Source of the DNA: Sphingobacterium sp. UBA7855
GTDB lineage: Bacteria; Bacteroidota; Bacteroidia; Sphingobacteriales; Sphingobacteriaceae
Assembly (NCBI GenBank): GCA_002500745.1
Contig: DLST01000018.1
Coordinates: forward strand, 405,227 to 469,226
Length of the DNA stretch: 64,000 nucleotides
Reading direction: 5' to 3'
The translations under genes and the position numbers were made by a program. Positions 51,131 to 60,135 of the stretch are shown one piece after another. The notes below the pieces were generated by a model. It ran no database searches. It was not told the origin of the DNA and saw nothing but the letters and a program-made list of their open reading frames with translations. Position 1 is the first letter of the stretch, and every line of letters begins with the position of its first letter.

Positions 51131-51874
51131 CTATTTATTAAAATCAAAAATCTCTGTAACTTGATAAAAGCCTTTTTTACCATTCAACCATTCCGCGGCA
51201 ACAACAGCACCCAAAGCAAAGCCATCGCGGCTATGTGCAGTATGCTTAAATTCTATCTGGTCAACCTCCGAACTATAAAGTACCGTATGTGTTCCCGGAA
51301 CCTCTTCAATGCGATGACTTTCAATCAATAGCTCTTGGGGCTTTGGAATAATTTCATCTTGCTCGCCAACAACAGTATTCACCCAGTTGGTCTTCACATC
51401 ACTATTGTCCAATATCCCTTCAGCAATGGTAATTGCCGTACCGCTCGGCGCATCCAGTTTGTGAATATGGTGAATCTCCTCGACTTGAACATCATATTGC
51501 TTGTAGGGTTGTAATGCCTTTGCCAACATGCGATTGATATGAAAAAAAACGTTCACACCGATAGAAAAGTTAGACCCATACAAAATCGAACCTCCAAACG
51601 CCAGACACTTCGCCTTAACATCTTCCAATTGATCATACCAGCCCGTTGTCCCTACCACAATAGGTACTCCTGCTTCCAGACAAAGATTCATATTATCCAA
51701 TGCTGCAGAAGGCACACTAAAGTCTATCGCGACATCAGCTCCTCTCATGTCATCAGCAGTCAGGTTAGGACGATTATGTTCATCCACAACTAAAAAAATT
51801 TGATGGCCTCTTTTCAGTGCGTATCTTTCGATAATCTGCCCCATTTTGCCATATCCCAAGAGAATGATGTTCAT
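51131..51874 (-). CDS. dapB: 4-hydroxy-tetrahydrodipicolinate reductase
   Basis: Reduces 4-hydroxy-tetrahydrodipicolinate in lysine and diaminopimelate synthesis. The 247-residue product has the N-terminal nucleotide-binding LLGYGKMGQ, DFSVPSAALDNM, VVGTTGWYDQL, SNFSIGVNVFFHINRMLA and the key VEEIHHIHKLDAPSGTAITIAE. It is slightly shorter than E. coli DapB (273), as in other Bacteroidota. It starts a two-gene unit with lepB, after a 180-bp gap from DUF5683. Confidence 0.97.
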   Translation of the reverse strand: MNIILLGYGKMGQIIERYALKRGHQIFLVVDEHNRPNLTADDMRGADVAIDFSVPSAALDNMNLCLEAGVPIVVGTTGWYDQLEDVKAKCLAFGGSILYGSNFSIGVNVFFHINRMLAKALQPYKQYDVQVEEIHHIHKLDAPSGTAITIAEGILDNSDVKTNWVNTVVGEQDEIIPKPQELLIESHRIEEVPGTHTVLYSSEVDQIEFKHTAHSRDGFALGAVVAAEWLNGKKGFYQVTEIFDFNK

Positions 51875-52056
51875 ATATTCAGAAAAAAGTATAGTTTATT
51901 TTTAAAATTAAAAAATTTCAATGAAATACCCCTATTTAAAAACCATAATCCCTGATCTTAGAGACCCTGTAAAACTAATATTACTGAAATTCAAAGTATA
52001 CCATCCGTCATCAACAGTCATTTTAGATCGAAATATGAGGTCGAAGAAATCAGATT

Positions 52057-52779
52057 TTAATTGAATTTCATGGTCAATTTAAGTCCAACAGTGGGTTTAA
52101 ACGAATAAGTTCCCGACGCGAGACTGGCATCCATTAGAGTCGGTCCAATTAAGAAAGCAGTCTTTTTAGGCTTATCATCACCAATGCTCCAACGATATTT
52201 AAGCATCGAGTCGATATAGGCTTCGGCAACGTTAAGGCCATACACACCCAAAGTAAGAAGCACCATGAGATCGCGATCTCGCCGCGCATTATCTTTTGCA
52301 CGAATGATAGACTGCTCGGAAACGTTGAGATAATATGGGTCTATTGGCCTTCCAAGAGCCTTATCTTGCAACACCCCCAACAATTCTTTATAATAGCGGT
52401 TATTAAAATCAAAAACAAGCACCGTTGTCAATAGCCCCCCATAAATTGCAGGGACCTTTATCCACCAAACGCCTCCATTTGTATATTGCCCCCATCCAGG
52501 AAGAATCAAAGAACGTTTCCAGGCTTGCTTATTTTTTGCTTCAATCGCCAAGCGGGTCGAATCTTTGAACACCACCTTCTCCTTTGCCTTAGCTTCCTCT
52601 TTCTCCCGCTTTTTACGTTCTTTCCTAGATTCCTTCTTTACAGTATCCTGTACCGCTTTTTGCTTTATGCTATCTATTTTTACAGGTGTTACCTGTTTCT
52701 TCGCAATGGAATCCACCGTCTGACCATGCACTATCGACAGCACAAACACGGCAACGATCAAGCTTATTAATTTGGCCAT
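52057..52779 (-). CDS. DUF5683 membrane protein
   Basis: A 240-residue protein with an N-terminal signal-like helix (LISLIVAVFVLSIVHG) and a very charged Lys/Glu linker (KKESRKERKKREKEEAKAKEK, about 48-70). The DUF5683 core follows: AWKRSLILPGWGQYTNGGVWWIKVPAIYGGLLTTVLVFDFNNRYY, with two or three hydrophobic segments, then a beta-rich C-terminus. Function is unknown. It follows parB by one base and is regularly linked with parAB in Bacteroidota, hinting at a link between the envelope and segregation or cell cycle, but that is only context. Confidence 0.88.
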   Translation of the reverse strand: MAKLISLIVAVFVLSIVHGQTVDSIAKKQVTPVKIDSIKQKAVQDTVKKESRKERKKREKEEAKAKEKVVFKDSTRLAIEAKNKQAWKRSLILPGWGQYTNGGVWWIKVPAIYGGLLTTVLVFDFNNRYYKELLGVLQDKALGRPIDPYYLNVSEQSIIRAKDNARRDRDLMVLLTLGVYGLNVAEAYIDSMLKYRWSIGDDKPKKTAFLIGPTLMDASLASGTYSFKPTVGLKLTMKFN

Positions 52780-52780
52780 A

Positions 52781-53716
52781 TTACCAATCTAATAATTCTA
52801 GAATGCGACTTAAATCATCTTCTGATTCAAAAGGAATTTCGATGGCACCTTTCCCTTTGGTACTCTTGAGATTCAATTTGACACGCGAAGAAAATTTAGA
52901 TGCCAGGTCATCTTCAATTTTCTGCAGTTGAAAAGACATCGGAGCCTTATCCTTTGCCGCCTTTTTCTTACCACCTTTTTGTAGTTCACGTACCAGTTCT
53001 TCGGCTTTGCGAACAGACAAACCTTGATCAATAATCAACTTAAAGATATACAGCTGCTTATCAACTTCAGGAATATTAATCAATGCGCGAGCATGTCCCA
53101 TGGTCAAAGCACCATCCCGTATTGCCGCTTGAATGACAGGCGGAAGTTTCAATAAACGTAGATAATTTGTAACAGTAGAACGGTTTTTGCTCACACGCTC
53201 TCCCAGCTCTTCCTGCTTTAAATTACACTCCTCTATCATACGCTGAAAACTCAAGGCGACTTCAATCGCATTTAAGTTCTCCCGCTGGATATTTTCAATC
53301 AAAGCCATTTCCAGCATCTGCTGGTCATTAGCTGTACGGATATATGCTGGAATTTCGGTAATGCCAGCCAAACGAGACGCACGGAGACGACGCTCGCCAG
53401 AAATCAATTGATAATTACCATCCGAAATTTTACGTACGGTGATGGGTTGAATTAAACCCTGTAGACGAATAGATTCCGACAGTTCCTGTAAGGCAACCGG
53501 GTCAAATTCTGTTCTCGGTTGAAAAGGATTGACAGCTATTTCCTCTACACGGACATGGCTAATACTGCCATTCTCTTTCGTTGTCTTTACAGCAGTGGGT
53601 GTTACTTGAGGAGCCTCTTCCACTTGCTGATTACTTTTAGCAGGAACTTCTACACTATCGTTTAATAGCGCACCTAAACCTCTTCCCAGTCCTGTTTTAC
53701 GCTGATGTGCTGCCAT
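52781..53716 (-). CDS. parB: Chromosome-partitioning protein ParB
   Basis: Binds parS sites near the origin and loads as a CTP-dependent clamp. The 311-residue product starts QRKTGLGRGLGALLND, then the ParB/Srx domain with NPFQPRTEFDPVALQELSESIRLQGLIQPITVRK, the GERRLRASRLAG motif of the CTP pocket, ENIQRENLNAIEVALSFQRMIEE, a helix-turn-helix (VSKNRSTVTNYLRLLKLPP) and MGHARALINI. It starts one base after the parA stop, and DUF5683 one base after its own stop, a tight operon. Confidence 0.96.
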   Translation of the reverse strand: MAAHQRKTGLGRGLGALLNDSVEVPAKSNQQVEEAPQVTPTAVKTTKENGSISHVRVEEIAVNPFQPRTEFDPVALQELSESIRLQGLIQPITVRKISDGNYQLISGERRLRASRLAGITEIPAYIRTANDQQMLEMALIENIQRENLNAIEVALSFQRMIEECNLKQEELGERVSKNRSTVTNYLRLLKLPPVIQAAIRDGALTMGHARALINIPEVDKQLYIFKLIIDQGLSVRKAEELVRELQKGGKKKAAKDKAPMSFQLQKIEDDLASKFSSRVKLNLKSTKGKGAIEIPFESEDDLSRILELLDW

Positions 53717-53717
53717 A

Positions 53718-54515
53718 TTATGCGGTTACTGTTTTATTCATTTCACTAAGATGCCCGTTTTTCTGTAAGATCTCACGCGCCAAATTCAAATAATTGATTG
53801 CCCCTTTACATGACGCATCATGCATGATGACAGAAATTCCAAAACTTGGAGCTTCGCTCAAACGGGTATTCCGCTGAATAATCGTATCAAAAACCAAATC
53901 CGTGAAATGTGTTTTTACTTCCTCGACCACCTGATTCGATAGCCGCAAACGGACATCGTACATGGTTAACAAAATGCCTTCAATCTCCAAGCTCGTATTT
54001 AAACGATTTTGAACGATCTTAATCGTGTTTAATAATTTACCAAGACCCTCTAAAGCAAAGTATTCGCATTGCACAGGAATGATGACAGAGTCCGAAGCAG
54101 ACAGTGCATTGATTGTAATTAAGCCCAAAGAAGGCGAACAGTCAATGATAATAAAATCATAATCGTGTTTCACCTGATCCAAGATTTTTTTCATCTTGTA
54201 CTCCCTTTCATGCATATTGATCATCTCAATTTCTGCCCCAACCAAATCGATATGAGCAGGCAAAAGGTCTAAATTTGGCGTTTCTGTCGATTGGATAGCC
54301 TCACGGGGATCCAAATCATTTACCAAACATTCATATACACTTGCGGTGATTGTACGAGGGTCAAAGCCAATCCCAGAAGTAGAGTTTGCTTGAGGATCTG
54401 CATCCACTAACAATGTTTTATATTCTAAAACCGCCAAACTTGCCGCCAAATTAATTGACGTCGTGGTTTTTCCGACCCCACCCTTTTGATTTGCAATTGC
54501 AATTACTTTTCCCAT
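53718..54515 (-). CDS. parA: Chromosome-partitioning ATPase ParA (Soj)
   Basis: Walker-type ATPase that moves ParB-parS complexes on the nucleoid. The 265-residue product has the deviant Walker A KGGVGKTT (11-18), DADPQANSTSG, Walker B DFIIIDCSPSLGLITIN and the SLEIEGILLTMYDVRLRLSNQVVEEV segment. It heads the parA-parB-DUF5683 operon. Chromosomal parAB usually lies near the replication origin, but no origin features are evident in this window. Confidence 0.96.
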   Translation of the reverse strand: MGKVIAIANQKGGVGKTTTSINLAASLAVLEYKTLLVDADPQANSTSGIGFDPRTITASVYECLVNDLDPREAIQSTETPNLDLLPAHIDLVGAEIEMINMHEREYKMKKILDQVKHDYDFIIIDCSPSLGLITINALSASDSVIIPVQCEYFALEGLGKLLNTIKIVQNRLNTSLEIEGILLTMYDVRLRLSNQVVEEVKTHFTDLVFDTIIQRNTRLSEAPSFGISVIMHDASCKGAINYLNLAREILQKNGHLSEMNKTVTA

Positions 54516-54636
54516 CTGAATGAAAATCTTTCTTAATTAAAATGTCATTTTATCCCACATTTCACTTTTTTGAAGATCAATTTGCCAAAATCTCTATCCG
54601 CAACTCAAATTAACAGAACAAGTTCAGCATATTTCG

Positions 54637-54644
54637 TACTTTTG
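54637..54644 (+). promoter_or_regulatory. -7 box upstream of the FMN reductase
   Basis: TACTTTTG matches TAnnTTTG; leader of about 90 nt. No -33 TTG at the normal distance. Confidence 0.45.
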
Positions 54645-54741
54645 ACGAAGCAAAAGCACATATCCTCAGGATGCTAAGATACAAAAAATCGAGATATGTA
54701 TTCACTTTGAAATTGCGCTTTTTATAAGTACCAACAACACA

Positions 54742-55263
54742 ATGATTTTAATAATATCCGGAACAAACCGCCCCAATAGCAAGACGTTAAAAATAGCAAA
54801 GTGCTACAAGCAAATACTTGATCGTAAGTCAATTGAAAGTGACATTTTTTCTTTGGAAGATCTACCAGCAAACATTTTAGAGACAGATCTTTATGGCAAA
54901 AGAAGCGCAGCATTCGAACCTATCCAAGAAAAGGTCAGTAAAGCTGAACTGTTTATCTTCATCGCCCCAGAATACAACGGAAGTATACCCGGAGCACTCA
55001 AGCTTTTTATCGACTGCTGCACATTTCCGATCAGCTTTTATCACAAGAAAGTTGCATTGGTCGGACTATCTTCTGGACGCTATGGCAACCTTCGTGGGAT
55101 CGATCACCTCACTGGGATATGCCACTATTTAAGAATGCATGTGCTTCCCCTCAAGATTTTTATCCCCGGGGTTCAGAACGAATTGAATGATGACGGAGAA
55201 TTATTCAAGGAAGATACACTGCAATTCATCAATGAGCAGATTGATGAAATGATCCGATTTTAA
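54742..55263 (+). CDS. NAD(P)H-dependent FMN reductase
   Basis: A 173-residue flavodoxin-like protein. The phosphate loop ISGTNRPNSKTLKIA (about 5-19), the segment ELFIFIAPEYNGSIPGALKLFIDCC (about 72-96, with the PEYNGS flavin-binding signature) and VALVGLSSGRYGNLRG identify the NADPH-dependent FMN reductase family (PF03358). It would pass electrons from NAD(P)H through FMN to quinones, azo compounds or other acceptors. It is a single gene divergent from parA and convergent with the M16 peptidase. Confidence 0.93.
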   Translation: MILIISGTNRPNSKTLKIAKCYKQILDRKSIESDIFSLEDLPANILETDLYGKRSAAFEPIQEKVSKAELFIFIAPEYNGSIPGALKLFIDCCTFPISFYHKKVALVGLSSGRYGNLRGIDHLTGICHYLRMHVLPLKIFIPGVQNELNDDGELFKEDTLQFINEQIDEMIRF

Positions 55264-55280
55264 TAACGGCTACCAAAAAA

Positions 55281-55307
55281 GAGGCCTTCAGTGATACTGA
55301 AGGCCTC
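55281..55307. terminator. Terminator between FMN reductase and M16 peptidase
   Basis: GAGGCCTTCAGT (55281-55292) and ACTGAAGGCCTC (55296-55307), a perfect 12-bp stem. The T-run is on the minus side. Confidence 0.8.
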
Positions 55308-55344
55308 TCTCAAATGTATAGGCACTATGCGAATAGCGGCTAAG

Positions 55345-58290
55345 CTAATACCCAAAAATCTCTTTTAGATTTAGCTTTTTAACTTCCCCTAATTTGGCGA
55401 GATCAGCTGGTTTAAGACTGTCTTCTTTCGCTACGACACAATAAACATAGGGCTTTTGGCTCATTTCCTTCTTATGAAAAGCATGCAGATTTTCATACGT
55501 CAATTTCGGTGCCTCTTCGTAAACAACTTTACGAATATCGGTTGCATTCCCCAGACGTTGTGCTGCCAAATAACTCCCTAAGATAGAAGCATTCAACACA
55601 CGCTCACTGGCAATTGACTTTTCTAGACTAACTTTCGCGATATCCAGTCCTTTAGCACTTTCAGGCAATACATCCAACAACTCGTTCATGCCTTTAATCG
55701 CATCGTTAAACTTATCTGCCTGTGTGCCAACGTAAGCCCCTACCGTATAGCGATTGCCTTTTTTATACGGTTGTCCATAATAAGCGTAGGTGGAATATGC
55801 CAACGCTTTTGACTCACGGATAGTCTGAAAAACAATACTTCCCATGCCGCCGCCAAAATAATTATTAAACAACGAAACAGTAGGCGTCAGGGCACTGTCG
55901 TAAATTTCTGAACTTCTATACCAAAACACCTCAGCCTGTTTCATATCAAAATCAGCAAAAAGCACCTGATTCTTGGTTGTTGGCAACTCTTCAAACACAA
56001 CTGCCTTTTTTGCCACTGTGTATGTTCCGGCACTTTGTTTTAAAGGCTTCGCTTTCGCTACAAATTCCGTAGCCGATAATGGACCAAAATAAAGCATCGT
56101 GTGCTTCATATTCGCCAAATCATGCAATACCTTTACCAGATCCTCCGCTTTTAAAGCGTCCAATTCAGCATCTGTAAAGACATTATTAAATGGATTTTTA
56201 GCGCCGTATTTAGCATAGGATTTTAAACCTTCCATGATTGCAGTCTTGCTTTCTTTGGCATTTGCTCGTGCCTTTTTTACACGGGAAATATACATTTTGA
56301 AAGCCTCCTCATCAACAATACAATTGCGCAACAAGTCTTGAATCAAGTTCAGTGTTGGTGTAAAGTTTGAATTTAAGCCCGAAATCGACACCATGGTTTC
56401 CTCATTACCTGCGGATACAGAGAAATCAGATGCCAATTGATAAAAATCTTTGCTGAACTGCTCACTTGACTTATCCTTTGTACCCAAAAATTCAAGATAC
56501 CCCGCAGCTAAAGACAGTAACTTATTGCTCCATTTTCCGCCGTCAAAACGATAAGACAGTGAAAACAGCTCATTATCTGAGTTCTTTACGGCAAGCACGG
56601 GCAGTCCATTTGCAGTAGCTTTTTGAATAGCTTTGTCGTAATTTACCCATACCGGCTGGATTTTATCCTCGGGCATCGCTTCAACCCGCTTTAAGAAATC
56701 AGACTGGTCGTCGCGATTGACCGTTACAGGCGTAATCTCTGGTTTAACAACCTTAACCACACTATTGTCCACTCCCTTACGTTTATAAACGACAACATAA
56801 TTATTGTCGTTCAGGTATTTGTTTGCAAAGTCCACCACATCTTGCTTGGTAATCTTATTCAACTCATCCGAATACCCCACAACAGCTGCCCAATCTTGAC
56901 CAGAAGTAAAGGCATCCATCAATGATTCAGCACGGTCGCCATAGCTTTCGTTCTGTTTAATTTCATCTTTCTTTGCATTATTGACAATTGCCGTTATCAG
57001 ATCATCCGAGAAATCACCTTTTCTCAATTTCGCCAATTCTTGCAACAGCAACTGCTTTACCTCTTCCAAGCGCTGTCCCTGACCTGGATTACCCTGTAGT
57101 AGCAGCAAGGAATAATCTTTTAATACGTAAGGAAAAGCACCGGCACCTAACAATTTTTGGTTCTTCACCAAATCCAGATCAATCAGACCCGCAGATCCGT
57201 TCGTTAAGATCTGACTCATCAAATTGAGCATGCGGGCATCCTTCGTTGCAGCACCTGGAAAACGGAATCCCATCAGCATAAACTCTGCATCCGGACCTTT
57301 GACCTCACGGACAACAGGTGTCAAAATCGGCTTTTCAGCATCAAAAGTGTAAGCAGGAATCTCTTTGGGCTGCATAAAAGCAAAGCTCTTATCCACTTTT
57401 TTAACGACCTCAGTGGGATCAAAATCACCCGACATAATGACCCCCATATTATTAGGGACATAATATGTATCAAAATACTCACGAATGGCCTTCAACGACG
57501 GATTTTTAAGATGCTCTACCGTCCCAATAGTGGTCTGTTTTCCATAATTATTATCAGGAAAAACAGCCGAAAACATCGATTCCACGGCCTTACGATTATC
57601 TTTATCCAGACTTATATTTTTCTCTTCATAAACAGCTTCAAGTTCGGTATGAAACAAGCGCAATACGGGATTTCTAAACCGTTCAGCTTGTACAGCGAGA
57701 TACTTATCCAATACATTGCTAGGGATTTGTTCCTGATAAACAGTCTGTTCAAATGAAGTGAAAGCATTCGTTCCTTCTGCTCCCATGGACGCCATCAATT
57801 TATCGTACTCATTTGCTATCGCATATTTGGCAGCTTCTCCAGATACTTTATCGATCTCCCTATAAATCGCTTTCCGCTCAGCTTCGTCGGTCGTGCTATT
57901 GTATTTCTCATACAGCGCATCGATCTGATCCAATAGCGGTTTTTCCTTAGCCCAGTCTTTAGATCCAAATTTATCCGTTCCCTTGAATAGCATATGCTCC
58001 AGGTAATGCGCTAAACCCGTATGCTCTTTCGGATCGGTTTTACTACCTGCCTTTGTCGCAATGTAGGTTTGGATACGCGGTTCCTTTTTTGTGGGGCTCA
58101 ATATCACCGTTAAGCCATTTTTTAACTTATAGAACCGAGAGTGAGTGGGGTCATTGGTTACGTACTTGTAGGTGTATCCCCCTTCAGATGCTTCTTTCCA
58201 ATCGAATTTTGCACTTTGGGCAAACAAGGCAACCCCTGCTGTTGTTAGCACAAACGTAACAGCAGTTATTCTAAATAGGTTTCTAATCAT
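55345..58290 (-). CDS. Exported M16 zinc metallopeptidase (insulinase family)
   Basis: A 981-residue protein with a signal peptide (RITAVTFVLTTAGVALFA). The inverted zinc motif HYLEH (H95, E98, H99, in HTGLAHYLEHMLFKGT) and the downstream Glu region FHTELEAVYEEKNI mark an active N-terminal M16 half. The second half (about 500-981) is the usual inactive partner domain, both joined in one chain as in pitrilysin. It would degrade peptides in the periplasm or outside. It is monocistronic, with a full promoter (TTG-N20-TAAGTTTG) and a leader of about 15 nt. Length is normal for single-chain members (about 950-1000). Confidence 0.94.
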   Translation of the reverse strand: MIRNLFRITAVTFVLTTAGVALFAQSAKFDWKEASEGGYTYKYVTNDPTHSRFYKLKNGLTVILSPTKKEPRIQTYIATKAGSKTDPKEHTGLAHYLEHMLFKGTDKFGSKDWAKEKPLLDQIDALYEKYNSTTDEAERKAIYREIDKVSGEAAKYAIANEYDKLMASMGAEGTNAFTSFEQTVYQEQIPSNVLDKYLAVQAERFRNPVLRLFHTELEAVYEEKNISLDKDNRKAVESMFSAVFPDNNYGKQTTIGTVEHLKNPSLKAIREYFDTYYVPNNMGVIMSGDFDPTEVVKKVDKSFAFMQPKEIPAYTFDAEKPILTPVVREVKGPDAEFMLMGFRFPGAATKDARMLNLMSQILTNGSAGLIDLDLVKNQKLLGAGAFPYVLKDYSLLLLQGNPGQGQRLEEVKQLLLQELAKLRKGDFSDDLITAIVNNAKKDEIKQNESYGDRAESLMDAFTSGQDWAAVVGYSDELNKITKQDVVDFANKYLNDNNYVVVYKRKGVDNSVVKVVKPEITPVTVNRDDQSDFLKRVEAMPEDKIQPVWVNYDKAIQKATANGLPVLAVKNSDNELFSLSYRFDGGKWSNKLLSLAAGYLEFLGTKDKSSEQFSKDFYQLASDFSVSAGNEETMVSISGLNSNFTPTLNLIQDLLRNCIVDEEAFKMYISRVKKARANAKESKTAIMEGLKSYAKYGAKNPFNNVFTDAELDALKAEDLVKVLHDLANMKHTMLYFGPLSATEFVAKAKPLKQSAGTYTVAKKAVVFEELPTTKNQVLFADFDMKQAEVFWYRSSEIYDSALTPTVSLFNNYFGGGMGSIVFQTIRESKALAYSTYAYYGQPYKKGNRYTVGAYVGTQADKFNDAIKGMNELLDVLPESAKGLDIAKVSLEKSIASERVLNASILGSYLAAQRLGNATDIRKVVYEEAPKLTYENLHAFHKKEMSQKPYVYCVVAKEDSLKPADLAKLGEVKKLNLKEIFGY

Positions 58291-58311
58291 ATTTCCTTTT
58301 TCTTTTCAGCT

Positions 58312-58342
58312 CAAACTTAGATAAATTGCTTTTTATATGCAA
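58312..58342 (-). promoter_or_regulatory. Promoter of the M16 peptidase
   Basis: On the minus strand TTG (58342-58340), 20 bp, then TAAGTTTG (58319-58312), 22 nt before ATG 58290. The stretch 58311-58327 is identical to 27649-27665. Confidence 0.75.
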
Positions 58343-58488
58343 TACGATGAAACATATAACAGAAGATTATTTACCATTTTGATACTGTGAAAGTTAAGCG
58401 AGCCGATAATGCTTACTGCTCACGTAAGATACCTTGCTTAAAAATGGTATTTTTTAACCCATTTGTTCCCCAACGGTATAAATGGCTC

Positions 58489-58519
58489 TTGTTACAATGA
58501 TATATCATGCTTACTTTTG
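58489..58519 (+). promoter_or_regulatory. Promoter of the PagL-like gene
   Basis: TTG (58489-58491), a 20-bp spacer and TACTTTTG (58512-58519), a full match to the Bacteroidota form. The leader would be about 27 nt. Confidence 0.7.
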
Positions 58520-58552
58520 CAAAAAATTAAAAAAACGCTAACGTTTTATTTC

Positions 58553-59734
58553 ATGAAATCAAGAATGCTTGCTTTTGTGACCTTGGCCCTGCTCTCCTTT
58601 CGTACCATAGCCCAGGTTACACCCCGAACAGAAAATTCAACAGACACTTTACAAAGCCTTATCCCAGCCAAGAAAAGACTGATATTTCAACTTGAACATG
58701 AAAGTGGTGGCGAACTTAAATTTAATGAACGTTCCAAAGAAACACTAGCCGACTCCTACTATAACGGCTTAAATTTCAGAGTAGGCTTTCAGACCCAGTT
58801 TCAAGATTCGATAAAAAGCATTTACAATGAACTGTACAACTATCCGATCTACGGTATTGGTATCTATAGCAGCACCTTTGGACAGGAACATCTGGGCCAA
58901 CCTTTTGCAGCATACGGCTTTGTGGCTATTCCCATTCGACCAAAAGTAAATTCGAGATGGAATTTCAATTATCGGATTGCCCTCGGTCTCTCCGGCAGAT
59001 TCAACCCCTATAACGAAGAAGACAACCCTTTCAACCTCCTTATCGGCAGCAAAAACAACGTTTTTATTGATTTCGGAATCCAGGCCAACTATCGGTTAAA
59101 CAAACATTTTCAGGTCGGTGCTGGCGCGGCATTTCACCACTTTAGCAATGGAGCACTGGCATTACCCAATACAGGGATAAATCTCGTCCCTTTGAGCTTA
59201 TCCGTTTCGTATACACCAACAGACAAGCCATTTGATTATAGAAAAACGCGTATTCCCCCGATGGAGAAAACCGAAGAACTGCACTTCAATTATGCTTTTG
59301 GTTTCAAGCAGATCGACCGGGAGCATGATAGCCAATATTTTAAATCGATGTTGGGAGCATACTATAGCAGACATTTGGGCTACAAATGGCGGCTCGGCGC
59401 TGGAGTTGATGCATTCTATTCAGCCAGCGGGAATGATGAAAGAGTGGCGGGCGACAAAGCCGGCAAATTTTCAGCCTTATTTTCTTACGGGCCAGCGGTC
59501 TACATAGATCATGTCCTAAATTCGAGATTGTACATCAACGGAAATGTGGGGACCTACCTGCATCGCAACAAATTCAATGGCGAGAGCATGCCCATATACC
59601 TTAGAGTAGGTGTACGCTATAAAGTCTACAAAGATTTCTTTGCTGGCGTTTCTATTAAAGCCCACGGAGGTAAAGCAGACTTTATTGAATGGACGACAGG
59701 CTACGGCATTAAGCTAGGTAAAAAGAAGACCTAA
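58553..59734 (+). CDS. Lipid A 3-O-deacylase-like (PagL/acyloxyacyl hydrolase family) protein
   Basis: The start is ATG 58553 (KSRMLAFVTLALLSFRTIAQ, a signal peptide); the longer frame from 58463 is not supported and overlaps the promoter. The mature protein is beta-rich with a predicted barrel. The PagL catalytic phrase is visible as FHHFSNG (H195/H196, S198), with the family's HxSNG pattern. PagL removes the 3-linked acyl chain from lipid A in the outer membrane. Total is 393 aa, more than twice PagL (about 170), as in Bacteroidota members with an extra barrel region. It stands alone before the tRNA cluster. The enzymatic role is inferred from the motif. Confidence 0.85.
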   Translation: MKSRMLAFVTLALLSFRTIAQVTPRTENSTDTLQSLIPAKKRLIFQLEHESGGELKFNERSKETLADSYYNGLNFRVGFQTQFQDSIKSIYNELYNYPIYGIGIYSSTFGQEHLGQPFAAYGFVAIPIRPKVNSRWNFNYRIALGLSGRFNPYNEEDNPFNLLIGSKNNVFIDFGIQANYRLNKHFQVGAGAAFHHFSNGALALPNTGINLVPLSLSVSYTPTDKPFDYRKTRIPPMEKTEELHFNYAFGFKQIDREHDSQYFKSMLGAYYSRHLGYKWRLGAGVDAFYSASGNDERVAGDKAGKFSALFSYGPAVYIDHVLNSRLYINGNVGTYLHRNKFNGESMPIYLRVGVRYKVYKDFFAGVSIKAHGGKADFIEWTTGYGIKLGKKKT

Positions 59735-59819
59735 AAATAAAATAACCACAGGAGATTCCCTAAGTAGACTAACTACCTTAAAGAGAATTTCGAAACTTTA
59801 TAAGCAATTCAATGCATAA

Positions 59820-59848
59820 AAAAAAGCGTTCATGATGAACGCTTTTTT
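59820..59848 (-). terminator. Terminator of the tRNA-Val operon
   Basis: AAAAAAGCGTTCAT (59820-59833) pairs with ATGAACGCTTTTTT (59835-59848); on the minus strand it ends in a T-run, 4 nt after the last tRNA. Confidence 0.85.
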
Positions 59849-59852
59849 ATTG

Positions 59853-59927
59853 TGGGGATTACTGGGTTCGAACCAGTGACCCCTACCTTGTCGAGGTAGT
59901 GCTCTAAACCAGCTGAGCTAAACCCCC
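59853..59927 (-). tRNA. tRNA-Val (anticodon GAC)
   Basis: A full 75-nt cloverleaf on the minus strand. Acceptor GGGGGTT pairs with AATCCCC (one G-U), discriminator A. The anticodon stem CTACC/GGTAG encloses the loop TCGACAA, so the anticodon is GAC (59892-59890) and position 33 is C instead of the near-universal U. The T arm has GGTTCGAACC. The 3' CCA is not encoded. It is the last gene of the cluster. Confidence 0.9.
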
Positions 59928-59961
59928 TAACGAAAAAAAAGCACCAGTCAATGATGCTTTG

Positions 59962-60036
59962 TGGAGGCTACAGGATTCGAACCTGTGACCCTCTGCTTGT
60001 AAGGCAGATGCTCTGAACCAGCTGAGCTAAGCCTCC
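59962..60036 (-). tRNA. tRNA-Val (anticodon TAC), copy 1
   Basis: A 75-nt cloverleaf with acceptor GGAGGCT/AGCCTCC. The anticodon stem TCTGC/GCAGA holds the loop CTTACAA (anticodon TAC, U33 normal). It is identical over its full length to the copy at 60136-60210. Confidence 0.95.
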
Positions 60037-60048
60037 GTTTTGGATTGG

Positions 60049-60123
60049 TGGAGAATACTGGATTCGAACCAGTGACCCTCTGCTTGTAAGGCAGATGCTC
60101 TGAACCAGCTGAGCTAATTCTCC
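60049..60123 (-). tRNA. tRNA-Val (anticodon TAC), variant acceptor stem
   Basis: The anticodon arm and D arm equal the other TAC copies, but the acceptor is GGAGAAT/ATTCTCC and the T stem has CACTGG/CCAGT instead of CACAGG/CCTGT. All changes keep base pairing. Confidence 0.95.
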
Positions 60124-60135
60124 GACTTTGTATGG

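Noticed and set aside
54166..54181. parS-like sequence TGTTTCACCTGATCCA inside parA
   Set aside because: Only 12 of 16 positions match the common parS and it has lost the palindrome in the right half, so it is likely chance.
54549..54560. DnaA-box-like TTATCCCACA near parA
   Set aside because: It has one extra base against TTATCCACA and stands alone; no cluster indicates an origin.
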